DNA of 64,000 bases from Antarcticimicrobium sediminis (GTDB lineage Bacteria; Pseudomonadota; Alphaproteobacteria; Rhodobacterales; Rhodobacteraceae): assembly GCF_004348975.1 (NCBI RefSeq), contig NZ_SMFP01000001.1, forward strand, positions 70,701 to 134,700, in the 5' to 3' direction. Of the stretch, positions 1 through 8,732 are shown piece by piece; the first letter of the stretch is position 1; the number at the start of each line of letters is the position of its first letter. The position numbers and the translations under genes are program-made. A model generated the notes under the pieces. It did not search any database and had not been told where the DNA came from. It was given only the letters and a program-made list of their open reading frames with translations.

Positions 1-525
1 GCCATCCGCCCAGAATTCGATCTCCAGCGGGATCAGCCGATATCCGCCCCAAAACGGCGGCCGCGGCGGGTTGAGCCCCAGTTGCGGGGTCAATTTCGCC
101 ACGTCAGCCAGCAGCGTCGCGCGACTCTCCAACGGTTGCGACTGGTGCGAGGCCCAGGCGCCAAGGCGGCTCTTGAGCGAACGCGACTTGTAATAGGCAT
201 CCGCCTGCGGCCCGTCTTCACGGCTGATCCTGCCGCGCACCCGGATCTGGCGGCGCAGCGATTTCCAGTGCAGCACAAAGGCGGCCATGCCGGCCTGATC
301 CAACTCTTGCGCCTTGGTGCTGCCGTAGTTGGTGTAAAAGACGAACGCCGCCGGCTCGATCTCCTTGAGCAGGACCATGCGCACATTCGGCATGCCCTGC
401 CCGTCCACCGTTGAAAGCGCGATCGCATTCGGATCGTTCACTTCGGCCCGCTCGGCTTCGGCAAGCCATTCGCTGGCGATCACGAACGGGTCATCGCCCG
501 CAAAAATACCACTTCTGTCGGCCAT
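1..525 (-). CDS. pdxH: Pyridoxamine 5'-phosphate oxidase (3' end beyond window)
   Basis: FMN enzyme that oxidises pyridoxine/pyridoxamine 5'-phosphate to pyridoxal 5'-phosphate in the cytosol, the last step of vitamin B6 synthesis and salvage. About 175 codons are visible from an ATG at 525 ([14 protein letters not shown]). Recognisable family stretches are [23 protein letters not shown] and [15 protein letters not shown]. The usual length is near 200 residues, so roughly 25 C-terminal residues lie outside the window. It is divergent from fabI, sharing a 151-bp intergenic region. Family assignment is secure; the incomplete end is an edge effect and not a truncation. Confidence 0.93.
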   Translation of the reverse strand, partial: MADRSGIFAGDDPFVIASEWLAEAERAEVNDPNAIALSTVDGQGMPNVRMVLLKEIEPAAFVFYTNYGSTKAQELDQAGMAAFVLHWKSLRRQIRVRGRISREDGPQADAYYKSRSLKSRLGAWASHQSQPLESRATLLADVAKLTPQLGLNPPRPPFWGGYRLIPLEIEFWADG

Positions 526-676
526 AATATCCCCATCAACGTTCCAGCATCGAGCGTAGAGCGCGCCCCGGCGCGCGGCAAGCCTGATACGCTGCGGCAA
601 ATCTGATCCTCTTGATGCCTCAGGACCAATCGCCTAAACGTCGTTCTCACACCGTACACAGAGGCGGAGATCCTTC

Positions 677-1483
677 ATGTCAAATCAGTTGCTGGCCGGC
701 AAACGCGGCCTGATCATGGGCCTGGCCAATGACAAATCCATCGCCTGGGGCATCGCTCGGGCTCTGGCCGGCGCTGGCGCCGAGCTGGCGTTTTCCTATC
801 AGGGCGATGCGCTGAAGAAACGGGTCGACCCGCTTGCGGCCCAACTTGGCAGCGATATCGTGCTGCCCTGCGATGTAGGCGACGAAGGTTCGATCGACGC
901 GCTGTTCTCGGGCCTGCAAGAGCGCTGGGGCACGTTGGACTTCGTGGTGCATGCCATCGGGTTTTCCGACAAGAACGAACTGCGCGGGCGCTATGTCGAT
1001 ACCAGCCGCGCCAATTTCCAGCTGAGCATGGATATCTCGGTCTATTCCTTTACCGCCGTGGTGCAGCGCGCCGAAAAGATGATGTCCGAGGGCGGAAGCT
1101 GTCTGACGCTGACCTACTATGGTGCTGAAAAGGTGATGCCGCATTATAACGTGATGGGCGTGGCCAAGGCCGCGCTGGAGGCTTCGGTGCGCTATCTCGC
1201 CGAGGATCTGGGCAAGGACGGCATCCGCGTCAACGCGATCAGCGCCGGCCCGATCAAGACGCTGGCCGCTTCTGGCATCGGCGATTTCCGCTACATCATG
1301 AAGTGGAACGAATACAACTCGCCGCTGCGTCGCAACGTGACCATCGACGATGTCGGCAAGTCGGCGCTGTATCTGTTGTCCGATCTGGGGTCCGGTGTCA
1401 CCGGCGAGGTGCTGCATGTGGACGCCGGCTATCACGCCGTTGGCATGAAGGCCGTGGACGCCCCCGACATTGCCAAGGGCTGA
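677..1483 (+). CDS. fabI: Enoyl-[acyl-carrier-protein] reductase (NADH), FabI
   Basis: Reduces trans-2-enoyl-ACP in the last step of each fatty-acid elongation cycle. The 268-residue protein is a short-chain dehydrogenase-like Rossmann enzyme. It has the N-terminal FabI nucleotide-binding segment (GLANDKSIAWGIA, residues 15-27) and the Tyr-x6-Lys catalytic pair in YNVMGVAK (Y157, K164), which separates FabI from ordinary SDRs (Tyr-x3-Lys). NAISAGPIKTLAASGI, typical of the FabI substrate loop, follows. A GGCGGAGA purine stretch precedes the ATG. gpt follows after 42 bp and is probably co-transcribed. Confidence 0.96.
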   Translation: MSNQLLAGKRGLIMGLANDKSIAWGIARALAGAGAELAFSYQGDALKKRVDPLAAQLGSDIVLPCDVGDEGSIDALFSGLQERWGTLDFVVHAIGFSDKNELRGRYVDTSRANFQLSMDISVYSFTAVVQRAEKMMSEGGSCLTLTYYGAEKVMPHYNVMGVAKAALEASVRYLAEDLGKDGIRVNAISAGPIKTLAASGIGDFRYIMKWNEYNSPLRRNVTIDDVGKSALYLLSDLGSGVTGEVLHVDAGYHAVGMKAVDAPDIAKG

Positions 1484-1525
1484 CCGCCCCGCCTCCTCCA
1501 AGGACCAACGAAAGGATCCGCTGCC

Positions 1526-2029
1526 ATGACCGACCGCTTGCCGCATGAAAAGGGCTTTCACGTAAGCTGGGATCAGTTGCATCGCGACGCCCGCGCCCTG
1601 GCCTGGCGCCTGCAGGGCAGCGCGCCCGAGGACGGCGGTTGGCGCGCGGTGGTGGCGATCACCCGCGGCGGCATGGCCCCGGCGATGATCGTCGCGCGCG
1701 AGCTGGATATCCGCACGGTCGATACCATCAGCGTGAAATCCTATGACAACCAGACCCAAAGCGCCCCGGTGGTGATCAAATCGCCCGACATGGCGGTGGT
1801 GGGCGACGGCACCGGCGTGCTGATCGTCGATGATCTGGTCGATACCGGTCGTACGCTTGAAGTGGTGCGCCAGCACATGCCCAAGGCGCATGTTGCCACC
1901 GTCTATGCCAAGCCCAAGGGGCGGCCGATGGTCGACACCTATATCACCGAGGTCAGCCAGGACACCTGGATCTTTTTCCCTTGGGATATGGCGCTGCAAT
2001 ATGTGGAACCCTATCGCGGCCACGACTGA
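1526..2029 (+). CDS. gpt: Xanthine phosphoribosyltransferase
   Basis: Purine salvage enzyme that transfers phosphoribose from PRPP to xanthine or guanine. The 167-residue protein carries the type I PRTase PRPP loop [15 protein letters not shown] (about residues 94-108) and an early [12 protein letters not shown] segment matching the PRPP pyrophosphate loop. The length fits Gpt. An AAAGGA ribosome-binding site lies upstream of the ATG. It sits between fabI and an aminotransferase, all on the plus strand. The choice of xanthine over hypoxanthine rests on overall resemblance to Gpt and is not proven by a single residue. Confidence 0.92.
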   Translation: MTDRLPHEKGFHVSWDQLHRDARALAWRLQGSAPEDGGWRAVVAITRGGMAPAMIVARELDIRTVDTISVKSYDNQTQSAPVVIKSPDMAVVGDGTGVLIVDDLVDTGRTLEVVRQHMPKAHVATVYAKPKGRPMVDTYITEVSQDTWIFFPWDMALQYVEPYRGHD

Positions 2030-2058
2030 ACGGGCGCGACGAGTCGCTGATCACAGAC

Positions 2059-2082
2059 CAGACCACTGGCCAGACCACTGGC
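2059..2082 (+). repeat. Perfect 12-bp direct repeat, two copies
   Basis: CAGACCACTGGC occurs twice head to tail (2059-2070 and 2071-2082), 30 bp upstream of the aminotransferase start. It belongs to a set of short intergenic direct repeats that lie before starts elsewhere in this window. Function unknown; replication slippage is a sufficient explanation. Confidence 0.7.
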
Positions 2083-2112
2083 ACCGGACCGCAGAAAGGG
2101 TCAGGAGAGGCA

Positions 2113-3288
2113 ATGTCAAACGTACGCACCAAGGCCAGTTTTGCCGCCCCCATCGTCGCCGCGAGCAAATGGCTGAACGGGGTCACCTTTGCCCCCGAGC
2201 GGCCGCTGATCAATGTCAGCCAGGCCGCGCCGCTGGCGCCGCCGCCGGACTCGCTGCGCCACGCCATGGCCGAGTTCGTTCAGTACAGGACCGAGGCGCA
2301 TCTGTACGGCCCCGTGCTCGGGATGCCGGAGTTGCGCACGGCGCTGGCGGAGCGGACCGCGCGGATTTACGGCGGCGCGGTCACCGCGGTGCAGGTCGCC
2401 ATCACCTCGGGGTGCAATCAGGCGTTTGCCGCCGCCATTGCCGCGACCACCGCTGAGGGCGACTCGGTGATCGTGCCGACGCCGTGGTATTTCAATCACA
2501 AGATGTGGCTCGACATGGCCGGGGTCGAGTCGGTGCCGCTGCCGATCGAGGCCGACCTGTTGCCAGATCCCGACCGCGCGGCAGCGCTGATCACCGAGCG
2601 CACCCGCGCGATCGTTCTGATCACCCCGAACAACCCCACCGGCGCGGAATACCCCGCCGATCTGCTGCGGGCCTTCTACGAGTTGGCGCAGGCGCGTGGG
2701 ATCAAGCTGATCGTCGATGAGACCTATCGCGATTTCCATAGCCAGACCGGCGCGCCGCATGATCTGTTTGCCGATCCCGACTGGGACCGCACGCTGATCC
2801 ATCTGTATTCGTTTTCCAAGGCCTACCGGCTGACAGGACACCGGGTCGGCGCGATGCTGGGCGCGCCAGAACTGCTGGACGAGGCCGAGAAATTCATCGA
2901 CTGCGTCACGATCTGCCCCAGTCAGGTTGGCCAGTATGCGGCGCTCAAGGGAATCGAGACGCTCGATCAATGGCTGGCCGCTGAACGCGACGAGATTCTT
3001 GACCGTCGCGCCGCGATTGTCGAAGGCGCACCGGCGCTGGCGGCGAAGGGGTGGGCACTGAAGGGATCGGGCGCCTATTTCGCCTATCTGGCGCATCCCT
3101 ATGACATGCCCTCTGACCTGCTCGCGCCGCATCTGGTGCGCGAGGCGGGCGTGTTGCTGTTGCCCGCGACCATGTTCGTCCCCGACAGCGACCCCACCGG
3201 CGCGCGTCATGTGCGCGTCGCCTTTGCCAATCTCGACCGGGCCGGGATCGCCACGCTGGTGGACCGGCTCACGGCGCTGTCCATCTGA
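2113..3288 (+). CDS. PLP-dependent class I/II aminotransferase
   Basis: Fold-type I aminotransferase of 391 residues. The PLP-binding lysine is K236 in SFSKAYRLTGHRVG, preceded by VDETYRDF (the Asp that contacts the pyridine nitrogen) and the NNPTGAEYP motif. Start chosen at 2113 because AGGAG precedes it by a few bases; an upstream in-frame ATG at 1981 lies inside gpt. The substrate cannot be read from sequence; the family includes aspartate and aromatic transaminases and several broad-range enzymes. It is the third gene of a plus-strand run fabI-gpt-aminotransferase. Confidence 0.9.
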   Translation: MSNVRTKASFAAPIVAASKWLNGVTFAPERPLINVSQAAPLAPPPDSLRHAMAEFVQYRTEAHLYGPVLGMPELRTALAERTARIYGGAVTAVQVAITSGCNQAFAAAIAATTAEGDSVIVPTPWYFNHKMWLDMAGVESVPLPIEADLLPDPDRAAALITERTRAIVLITPNNPTGAEYPADLLRAFYELAQARGIKLIVDETYRDFHSQTGAPHDLFADPDWDRTLIHLYSFSKAYRLTGHRVGAMLGAPELLDEAEKFIDCVTICPSQVGQYAALKGIETLDQWLAAERDEILDRRAAIVEGAPALAAKGWALKGSGAYFAYLAHPYDMPSDLLAPHLVREAGVLLLPATMFVPDSDPTGARHVRVAFANLDRAGIATLVDRLTALSI

Positions 3289-3321
3289 TCTTGCCCCCCC
3301 TTGGCGCGCGTCGTATGCAGG

Positions 3322-3366
3322 GCGCCAATGCACAGGGTAGCGCCAATAAACTAGCGCCAGTAAAGG
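3322..3366 (+). repeat. Degenerate GCGCCA repeat before ppiD
   Basis: Units beginning GCGCCA at 3322, 3340 and 3354; the last two (GCGCCAATAAACTA, GCGCCAGTAAAGGG) are 14-bp imperfect direct repeats. They end at the ribosome-binding region of the next gene, whose AAAGGGGG is part of the last unit. Confidence 0.6.
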
Positions 3367-3373
3367 GGGCATC

Positions 3374-5218
3374 ATGGCCGCACGGGTCAAACAGTTATCG
3401 AAAACCTTTGTCTGGATTCTGCTCGGCCTGCTGATCGCCGGTCTGGCCGGGTTCGGCGCCACCAATCTGTCCGGCACCGTGCGCACGGTCGCGACGGTCG
3501 GCGATCAGACCGTCAGCGTCGACGCCTATGCCCGCGATCTCCAGCGCGAAATTCGCGCGGTCGAGGCACAAACCGGGCAAGCGATGCAGATGAGCGAGGC
3601 CCGCGCGCGCGGGCTGGATCAACAGGTGCTGGCGCGCCTGATCTCGCTGGCCTCGATCGACAACGAGGTAGCAGAGCTTGGCCTGTCCGTGGGCGATGCG
3701 AAGCTGCAACAGGAAGTCATGGCGATTTCCGCGTTTCAGGGCCCCGACGGCAAGTTCGACCGCGAATCCTATCGCTTTGCCCTGGATCAGGCCGGGCTGA
3801 ACGAGGCCGAATTCGAGGCCGACCTGCGCGCCGAGGCCGCCCGCACACTGGTGCAGGGCGCGATCATCGACGGCGTTTCGATGCCCGACACGCTGATCAA
3901 CACGCTGGTCGACTATGTCGCCGCGCGCCGCAGCTTTACCGTGGCAACGCTGACGGCGACGGATCTTGACGCCCCGCTGCCCGAACCCGACGAGAGCGCG
4001 TTGCAGGCCTATTACGACGCGCACCCCGAACAGTTCACCCTGCCCGAGACCAAGCAGATCACCTATGTCACCTTGACCCCCGAGATGATCCTTGATCAGG
4101 TCGAGGTGGACGACGCCGCGCTGCGCCAGCTTTATGAAGACCGCAGCGACGACTACAGCATTCCCGAACGTCGGCTGATCGAACGGCTGGTGTTTCCTGA
4201 CGAAGCGGCGGCCTCGTCTGCCATGGCGCAGATCGAAGTGGGCGGAACCACCTTCGAGGCGCTGGTCAAGGCGCGTGGGCTGGCGCTGAGCGATGTGGAT
4301 ATGGGCGATATGTCCGCCGCCGAACTGGGCACCGCCAGCGTGCCGATCTTTGCCGCTGACATGAATCAGGTCGTGGGCCCCCTGCCCTCGGATCTGGGGC
4401 CTGCGCTGTACCGTGTGAACGGCAAACTCGAAGCGCGTGAAACCTCGTTTGAAGACGCCAGCGACGAGCTGCGCGATGAATTGGCAGGGGAACGCGCCCG
4501 TCGGCTGATCGAGACCCGCGCCCGCGATATCGACGATCTCTTGGCGGGCGGTGCCACGCTGGAGGATCTGGCCAAGGAAACCGACATGGAGCTGGGCCAG
4601 ATCGACTGGACCAGTGACAGCGCCGATGCTGTCGCAGCCTATGACGCCTTTCGCGAAGTGGCGCAGACCGTCAGCCCCGAGGATTTCCCCGAGGTCGGCT
4701 TTCTTGAGGACGGCGGCATCTTTGCCCTGCGGCTTGATGACACGCTGGCGCCGCGCCCGGAACCCTTTGAATCCGCCCGCGCGCGGGTGATTGAGGGCTG
4801 GCAATTGCAACAGACCGGCGCCGCCTTGACGGCACAGGCCGAGGCCTTGGTGCAAGAGATGGGCGCGGAGGGCGATTTCGCCGCGGTCGGGCTTGATGTC
4901 CAGGTCGAAACCGGGCTGACGCGCACCGCCTATCTTGACGGCACACCGCCGGATTTCATGACCCAAGTGTTCGAGATGGAGCCCGGCGCGCTGCGCGTGA
5001 TCGGCACAGGCGACCGGGTACAGATCGTGCGGCTTGACGCGGTTCTGCCCCCCGAGACCACCGCAGATCTGGACCGCATGCGCAGCGCCTTCGGGCAAGA
5101 ACTGGACCAGGCCCTGGCGCAGGCGCTGTTCGATGCCTTTGCCCGCGATGCCCAGCTGCGCGCCCACCCGATGCTGGACCAACGCGCGGTGAATGCGGTC
5201 CAGTCGAGCTTCCAATAG
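3374..5218 (+). CDS. ppiD: PpiD-like membrane-anchored periplasmic chaperone/peptidyl-prolyl isomerase
   Basis: A 614-residue protein with a short cytosolic N-terminus, one transmembrane helix (about residues 13-32, FVWILLGLLIAGLAGFGATN) and a large periplasmic part, the PpiD architecture. A SurA/PpiD N-terminal domain (about 40-200) is followed by a parvulin-type region (about 225-360: LPETKQITYVTLTPEMI, IPERRLIERLVF) and a second extended helical region. It helps fold outer-membrane and periplasmic proteins near the translocon. The catalytic parvulin core looks divergent, so isomerase activity is uncertain. trpE starts 10 bp downstream, suggesting co-transcription. Confidence 0.88.
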   Translation: MAARVKQLSKTFVWILLGLLIAGLAGFGATNLSGTVRTVATVGDQTVSVDAYARDLQREIRAVEAQTGQAMQMSEARARGLDQQVLARLISLASIDNEVAELGLSVGDAKLQQEVMAISAFQGPDGKFDRESYRFALDQAGLNEAEFEADLRAEAARTLVQGAIIDGVSMPDTLINTLVDYVAARRSFTVATLTATDLDAPLPEPDESALQAYYDAHPEQFTLPETKQITYVTLTPEMILDQVEVDDAALRQLYEDRSDDYSIPERRLIERLVFPDEAAASSAMAQIEVGGTTFEALVKARGLALSDVDMGDMSAAELGTASVPIFAADMNQVVGPLPSDLGPALYRVNGKLEARETSFEDASDELRDELAGERARRLIETRARDIDDLLAGGATLEDLAKETDMELGQIDWTSDSADAVAAYDAFREVAQTVSPEDFPEVGFLEDGGIFALRLDDTLAPRPEPFESARARVIEGWQLQQTGAALTAQAEALVQEMGAEGDFAAVGLDVQVETGLTRTAYLDGTPPDFMTQVFEMEPGALRVIGTGDRVQIVRLDAVLPPETTADLDRMRSAFGQELDQALAQALFDAFARDAQLRAHPMLDQRAVNAVQSSFQ

Positions 5219-5228
5219 GACCCACATC

Positions 5229-6740
5229 ATGGCTTTGACCCCGGATTTCGACACGTTCGCCCGCGCCTATGACGCCGGGCAGAACCAGGTGGTCTATACC
5301 CGGCTTGCCGCCGATCTGGACACGCCTGTCTCGTTGATGCTGAAACTGGCAAGCGGGCAAAAGGATGCCTTCATGCTGGAATCGGTGACCGGCGGCGAGG
5401 TGCGCGGGCGCTTTTCCATCATCGGGCTGAAACCGGACCTGATCTGGCGCTGCGACGGCGACAAGGCCGCGCTGAACCGTCAGGCGCGGTTCGACCCCGA
5501 CGGCTTTGCGCCCGAGCAGGCCGATCCGCTCGCCAGCCTGCGCGCCCTGATCGCCGAAAGCCGGATTGATCTGCCCGAGGATCTGCCGCAATCGGCGGCG
5601 GGGCTGTTTGGCTATCTCGGCTATGACATGGTGCGGCTGATCGAGCATCTGCCCGATGTGAACCCCGATCCGCTGGGCCTGCCCGATGCGCTGATGCTGC
5701 GCCCCTCGGTCGTGGCGGTGCTGGATGGCGTCAAGGGCGAGGTTACCGTCGTCGCCCCCGCTTGGGTCAGCGACGGGCAGACCGCGCGCGCCGCCTATGC
5801 GCAAGCTGCCGAGCGGGTGATGGACGCGGTGCGCGATCTGGAACGCGCGATGCCGGCCGAAACCCGCGATCTGGGCGAGGCGCAAGAGATGGCCGCGCCG
5901 GTGTCGAACTTTACCCGCGAGCAGTATAAATCCGCCGTGCAAACCGCCCGGGAGTATATCCGCGCTGGCGACATCTTTCAGGTGGTCCCGGCACAACGCT
6001 GGACCCAGGATTTTCCGCTGCCGCCTTTCGCGCTGTACCGCTCGCTGCGCCGCACCAACCCGTCGCCGTTCATGTTCTATTTCAATTTCGGCGGCTTTCA
6101 GGTGGTTGGCGCCAGCCCCGAGATCCTGGTGCGGGTCTTTGGCAACGAGGTGACCGTGCGCCCGATCGCCGGCACCCGCCCCCGTGGCGCCACCCCCGAG
6201 CAGGACCGCGCGCTGGAAGTCGAGCTGCTGGCGGATCAGAAGGAACTGGCCGAACATCTGATGCTGCTTGATCTCGGGCGCAACGATGTCGGGCGGGTCG
6301 CCAAGATCGGCACCGTCCGCCCGACCGAGAAATTCACCATCGAACGCTATAGCCACGTGATGCATATCGTGTCCAACGTGGTCGGCGAACTGGCCGATGA
6401 CAAGGACGCGCTGGATGCCTTTTTCGCCGGTATGCCCGCTGGCACCGTCTCGGGTGCACCCAAGGTTCGCGCGATGGAGATCATCGACGAGCTAGAGCCG
6501 GAAAAGCGCGGCATCTATGGCGGTGGCGTCGGCTACTTTTCAGCCGGTGGCGACATGGATATGTGCATTGCGCTGCGCACCGCGATCGTGAAGGACAAAA
6601 AGCTTTATATTCAGGCCGGTGGCGGTGTCGTCTATGACAGCGACCCTGAGTCCGAGTATATGGAAACGGTGCATAAATCGAACGCAATCCGGATGGCCGC
6701 CAGCGACGCCGCCCGCTTCTCTGGCCGCGGCAACCGCTGA
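5229..6740 (+). CDS. trpE: Anthranilate synthase component I
   Basis: Converts chorismate and glutamine-derived ammonia to anthranilate, the first committed step of tryptophan synthesis. The 503-residue protein has the N-terminal Trp-feedback domain (including LKLASG near residue 40) and a chorismate-binding C-terminal domain with RPIAGTRPRG, LLDLGRNDVGRV, MPAGTVSGAPKVRAMEII and YIQAGGGVVYDSDPE. Start taken at 5229. The glutaminase subunit (trpG), trpD and trpC are not present downstream; the next gene is on the opposite strand. No leader-peptide attenuator was seen, as it follows ppiD by only 10 bp. Confidence 0.96.
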   Translation: MALTPDFDTFARAYDAGQNQVVYTRLAADLDTPVSLMLKLASGQKDAFMLESVTGGEVRGRFSIIGLKPDLIWRCDGDKAALNRQARFDPDGFAPEQADPLASLRALIAESRIDLPEDLPQSAAGLFGYLGYDMVRLIEHLPDVNPDPLGLPDALMLRPSVVAVLDGVKGEVTVVAPAWVSDGQTARAAYAQAAERVMDAVRDLERAMPAETRDLGEAQEMAAPVSNFTREQYKSAVQTAREYIRAGDIFQVVPAQRWTQDFPLPPFALYRSLRRTNPSPFMFYFNFGGFQVVGASPEILVRVFGNEVTVRPIAGTRPRGATPEQDRALEVELLADQKELAEHLMLLDLGRNDVGRVAKIGTVRPTEKFTIERYSHVMHIVSNVVGELADDKDALDAFFAGMPAGTVSGAPKVRAMEIIDELEPEKRGIYGGGVGYFSAGGDMDMCIALRTAIVKDKKLYIQAGGGVVYDSDPESEYMETVHKSNAIRMAASDAARFSGRGNR

Positions 6741-6797
6741 GCGCGCAGCCGGGTTGGCGGCAGCAGGCGTTCGCGGTTGCCCCGCTTAACGGTCGCC

Positions 6798-7967
6798 CTA
6801 CGCGGTGACGTCATAGCCATAGAGCCAATCGAACTGGCGCACCGCGCGCGCGGGCGCCAGCGCCCCCCCGACCCGCAGCGCCAGATGCCCGATCTCGCGC
6901 AGCGGCGACAGCTTGAAATGATATTTCCATGCGTTGCCATTGGCCGCCGCGATCACCCGCGCCGCCCGGTCACGCCGACGCGCCTGATAGCTGGCAAGCG
7001 CCGCCGCCTGATCTTTTTGTGCCGCCAGACAATCGGCCAGCACCCACCCGTCTTCCAGCGCCAGATTGGCGCCCTGCGCCAGAAACGGCAGCGTGGGATG
7101 GGCCGCATCGCCAAGGATCGCCACCCCTTCGCCGTGCCAGTGTTCGGCCACCGGATGGCGGAACAGCCCCCAAAGCGCCACCTCGCGCACTTGCGCCAAC
7201 AGCTCGGACGGAAGGCCGCGAAAATCGGCAAAGGCGGCGCGCAGGTTGTCGGGATCGTCGCTGTGGTGCCAGCCCTCGTCGGCCCAAAGCTTGCGCTCCT
7301 GCACGGCAACGATATTGACCAGTTTGCCATCGCGCAGCGGATAGCAGACAAGATGGCGTCCCGGCCCCATGAAGATCTGCGCCTCGGGCGGCAAATTCAA
7401 GGTATTGGGCACCGTCGCGCGCCACGCCACCTGACCGGTAAAGAACGGCCGATCCGCCCCGTTCAGCGCCAGCCGCATCCGCGATGACAGCCCGTCCGCC
7501 CCGACCACCAGATCGGCGCGCGCCTGCGCCCCATTGGCCAGATGCAACTCGGGCACCGGACCGGGCACGACACGATCAACCCGCTGCAAAAGCCGCAGGG
7601 GTATGTCGGCGGCCCGCACCGCGCGGACCAGCAGATCGATCAAATCGGCGCGATGCACGAGGTAAAAGGCCTGATCGGGGGCATGGCGCGCCAGATCCAG
7701 CCGCAACACCTCGCCCGGGCGGCGATAATCGCGCAGCACCACCGCGCGCGACGGCGTCGCAACCCGTGCCAGATCCTGTTCCAGCCCCAGCGCGCGCAAC
7801 ACCGCCACCCCATTGGGGCTGATCTGAAGGCCGGCACCGACCTCGGTGATTTCGCAGGCCTGTTCCAGCACCGTCACCTCGGCACCGCGCGCACGCAGGG
7901 CCAGCGCCGCCGCCAGCCCGCCGATCCCAGCCCCTGCCACAATGATGTTCCGGCCCGTCAGCGCCAT
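6798..7967 (-). CDS. FAD-dependent aromatic monooxygenase (salicylate hydroxylase-like)
   Basis: A 389-residue group A flavoprotein monooxygenase. N-terminal dinucleotide-binding GAGIGGLAAALALRARGAEVTVLEQ-type motif (about residues 11-36), a VVGADGLSSRMR segment (DG motif) and GDAAHPTLPFLAQGANLALEDG-type FAD ribityl-binding motif near residue 285. The family hydroxylates salicylate, 3-hydroxybenzoate, 6-hydroxynicotinate or ubiquinone precursors; the substrate is not decidable here, and no ring-cleavage genes lie nearby. It is convergent with trpE. A 12-bp tandem repeat array lies directly upstream of the ATG. Confidence 0.88.
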   Translation of the reverse strand: MALTGRNIIVAGAGIGGLAAALALRARGAEVTVLEQACEITEVGAGLQISPNGVAVLRALGLEQDLARVATPSRAVVLRDYRRPGEVLRLDLARHAPDQAFYLVHRADLIDLLVRAVRAADIPLRLLQRVDRVVPGPVPELHLANGAQARADLVVGADGLSSRMRLALNGADRPFFTGQVAWRATVPNTLNLPPEAQIFMGPGRHLVCYPLRDGKLVNIVAVQERKLWADEGWHHSDDPDNLRAAFADFRGLPSELLAQVREVALWGLFRHPVAEHWHGEGVAILGDAAHPTLPFLAQGANLALEDGWVLADCLAAQKDQAAALASYQARRRDRAARVIAAANGNAWKYHFKLSPLREIGHLALRVGGALAPARAVRQFDWLYGYDVTA

Positions 7968-7986
7968 TCTCGTCCGCCTGTCTGTC

Positions 7987-8046
7987 TGTGCCTGTCGCGG
8001 CCCGTGTCATGGCCCGTGTCATGGCCCGTATCGCGGCCTGTGCCGC
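7987..8046 (-). repeat. 12-bp tandem repeat array upstream of the monooxygenase
   Basis: Five consecutive 12-bp units: two identical GGCCCGTGTCAT units (7999-8010, 8011-8022) flanked by degenerate ones (7987-7998, 8023-8034, 8035-8046). The array lies 20-80 bp upstream of the monooxygenase start and downstream of the dksA terminator. It is not in frame with the monooxygenase. It could affect promoter spacing or be neutral slippage. Confidence 0.75.
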
Positions 8047-8050
8047 CAAT

Positions 8051-8081
8051 GAAAAACGCCAGGGCGGTTGACCCCGGCGTT
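8051..8081 (-). terminator. Intrinsic terminator of dksA
   Basis: On the minus strand, AACGCCGGGG pairs with CCCTGGCGTT across a 7-base loop (one mismatch) and is followed by TTTTTC. It lies about 45 bp beyond the dksA stop codon, so it most simply ends dksA transcription before the monooxygenase. Confidence 0.8.
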
Positions 8082-8124
8082 CTCTCAATTTTTACCGCGC
8101 CTCACCGCATCTCAATGACGGGGA

Positions 8125-8547
8125 TCAGTCGTCACGGTGTACTTTTTCTCGGCGCTCATGGCGCTCCTGCGCCTCAAGGCTCAACGTGGTGGTTGGCCGC
8201 GCCACCAGACGTTTGAGCGAGATCTGCTCGCCGGTTTCCTTGCAATATCCGAACTCGCCCTCGTCGATGCGGCGCAGCGCCCCATCGATCTTGCTTACCA
8301 GCTTGCGCTGGCGGTCCCGGATGCGCAGCTCCAGCGCGCGGTCGGTCTCTTCGCTGGCGCGGTCGGCCACATCGGGAATGTTGCGCGTGCCGTCCTGCAA
8401 TCCGGCGATGGTGGATTTGCTTTCATTCAGAAGTTCGTTTTTTTGCCGCAGCAATTCACGGCGAAACCACTCGATCTGCCGATCGTTCATGAATGGTTCA
8501 TCTTCGGCTGGACGGTAATTCTCCGGTAGAAAAGTTTCCTGCTTCAT
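8125..8547 (-). CDS. dksA: RNA polymerase-binding protein DksA (cysteine-poor type)
   Basis: Binds the RNA polymerase secondary channel and tunes rRNA and stress promoters, usually with ppGpp. The 140-residue form starting at MKQETFLPENYRP fits the alphaproteobacterial length and has GAGGGG upstream; in-frame ATGs at 8601 and 8652 would add 18 or 35 residues. The coiled-coil tip DVADRA (the acidic residues that enter the channel) is intact, followed by ASEETDRALELRIRDRQRKL. The zinc-finger region GYCKETGEQISLKRL keeps only one of the four usual cysteines, so zinc binding is unlikely. Divergent from moxR. Confidence 0.9.
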   Translation of the reverse strand: MKQETFLPENYRPAEDEPFMNDRQIEWFRRELLRQKNELLNESKSTIAGLQDGTRNIPDVADRASEETDRALELRIRDRQRKLVSKIDGALRRIDEGEFGYCKETGEQISLKRLVARPTTTLSLEAQERHERREKVHRDD

Positions 8548-8732
8548 TCCGGTCCCCTCAGTTTGGCCAACGACGTCTTGCAATTTTGTTGGTGTAGACA
8601 TCTGGCGCCCCCTTTTGCCGCTGCGTTTATCCGAGAGATTCCAGATTGTCACTACACAATAGTGTCTCGGTTAAGCTAAAACAGCCGCCAAGCCGAAGCG
8701 CGGAACTGCGAACAGCAAAGGGTTGGAAAAAC

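Noticed and set aside
5219-5228. trp attenuator before trpE
   Set aside because: Only 10 bp separate ppiD and trpE, with no leader frame with Trp codons or hairpin.
3395-5254. 619-residue open frame antisense to ppiD
   Set aside because: Complement of a real gene in high-GC DNA; composition rich in His/Gln/Arg/Gly, no domains, and the ppiD product on the plus strand is clearly recognisable.
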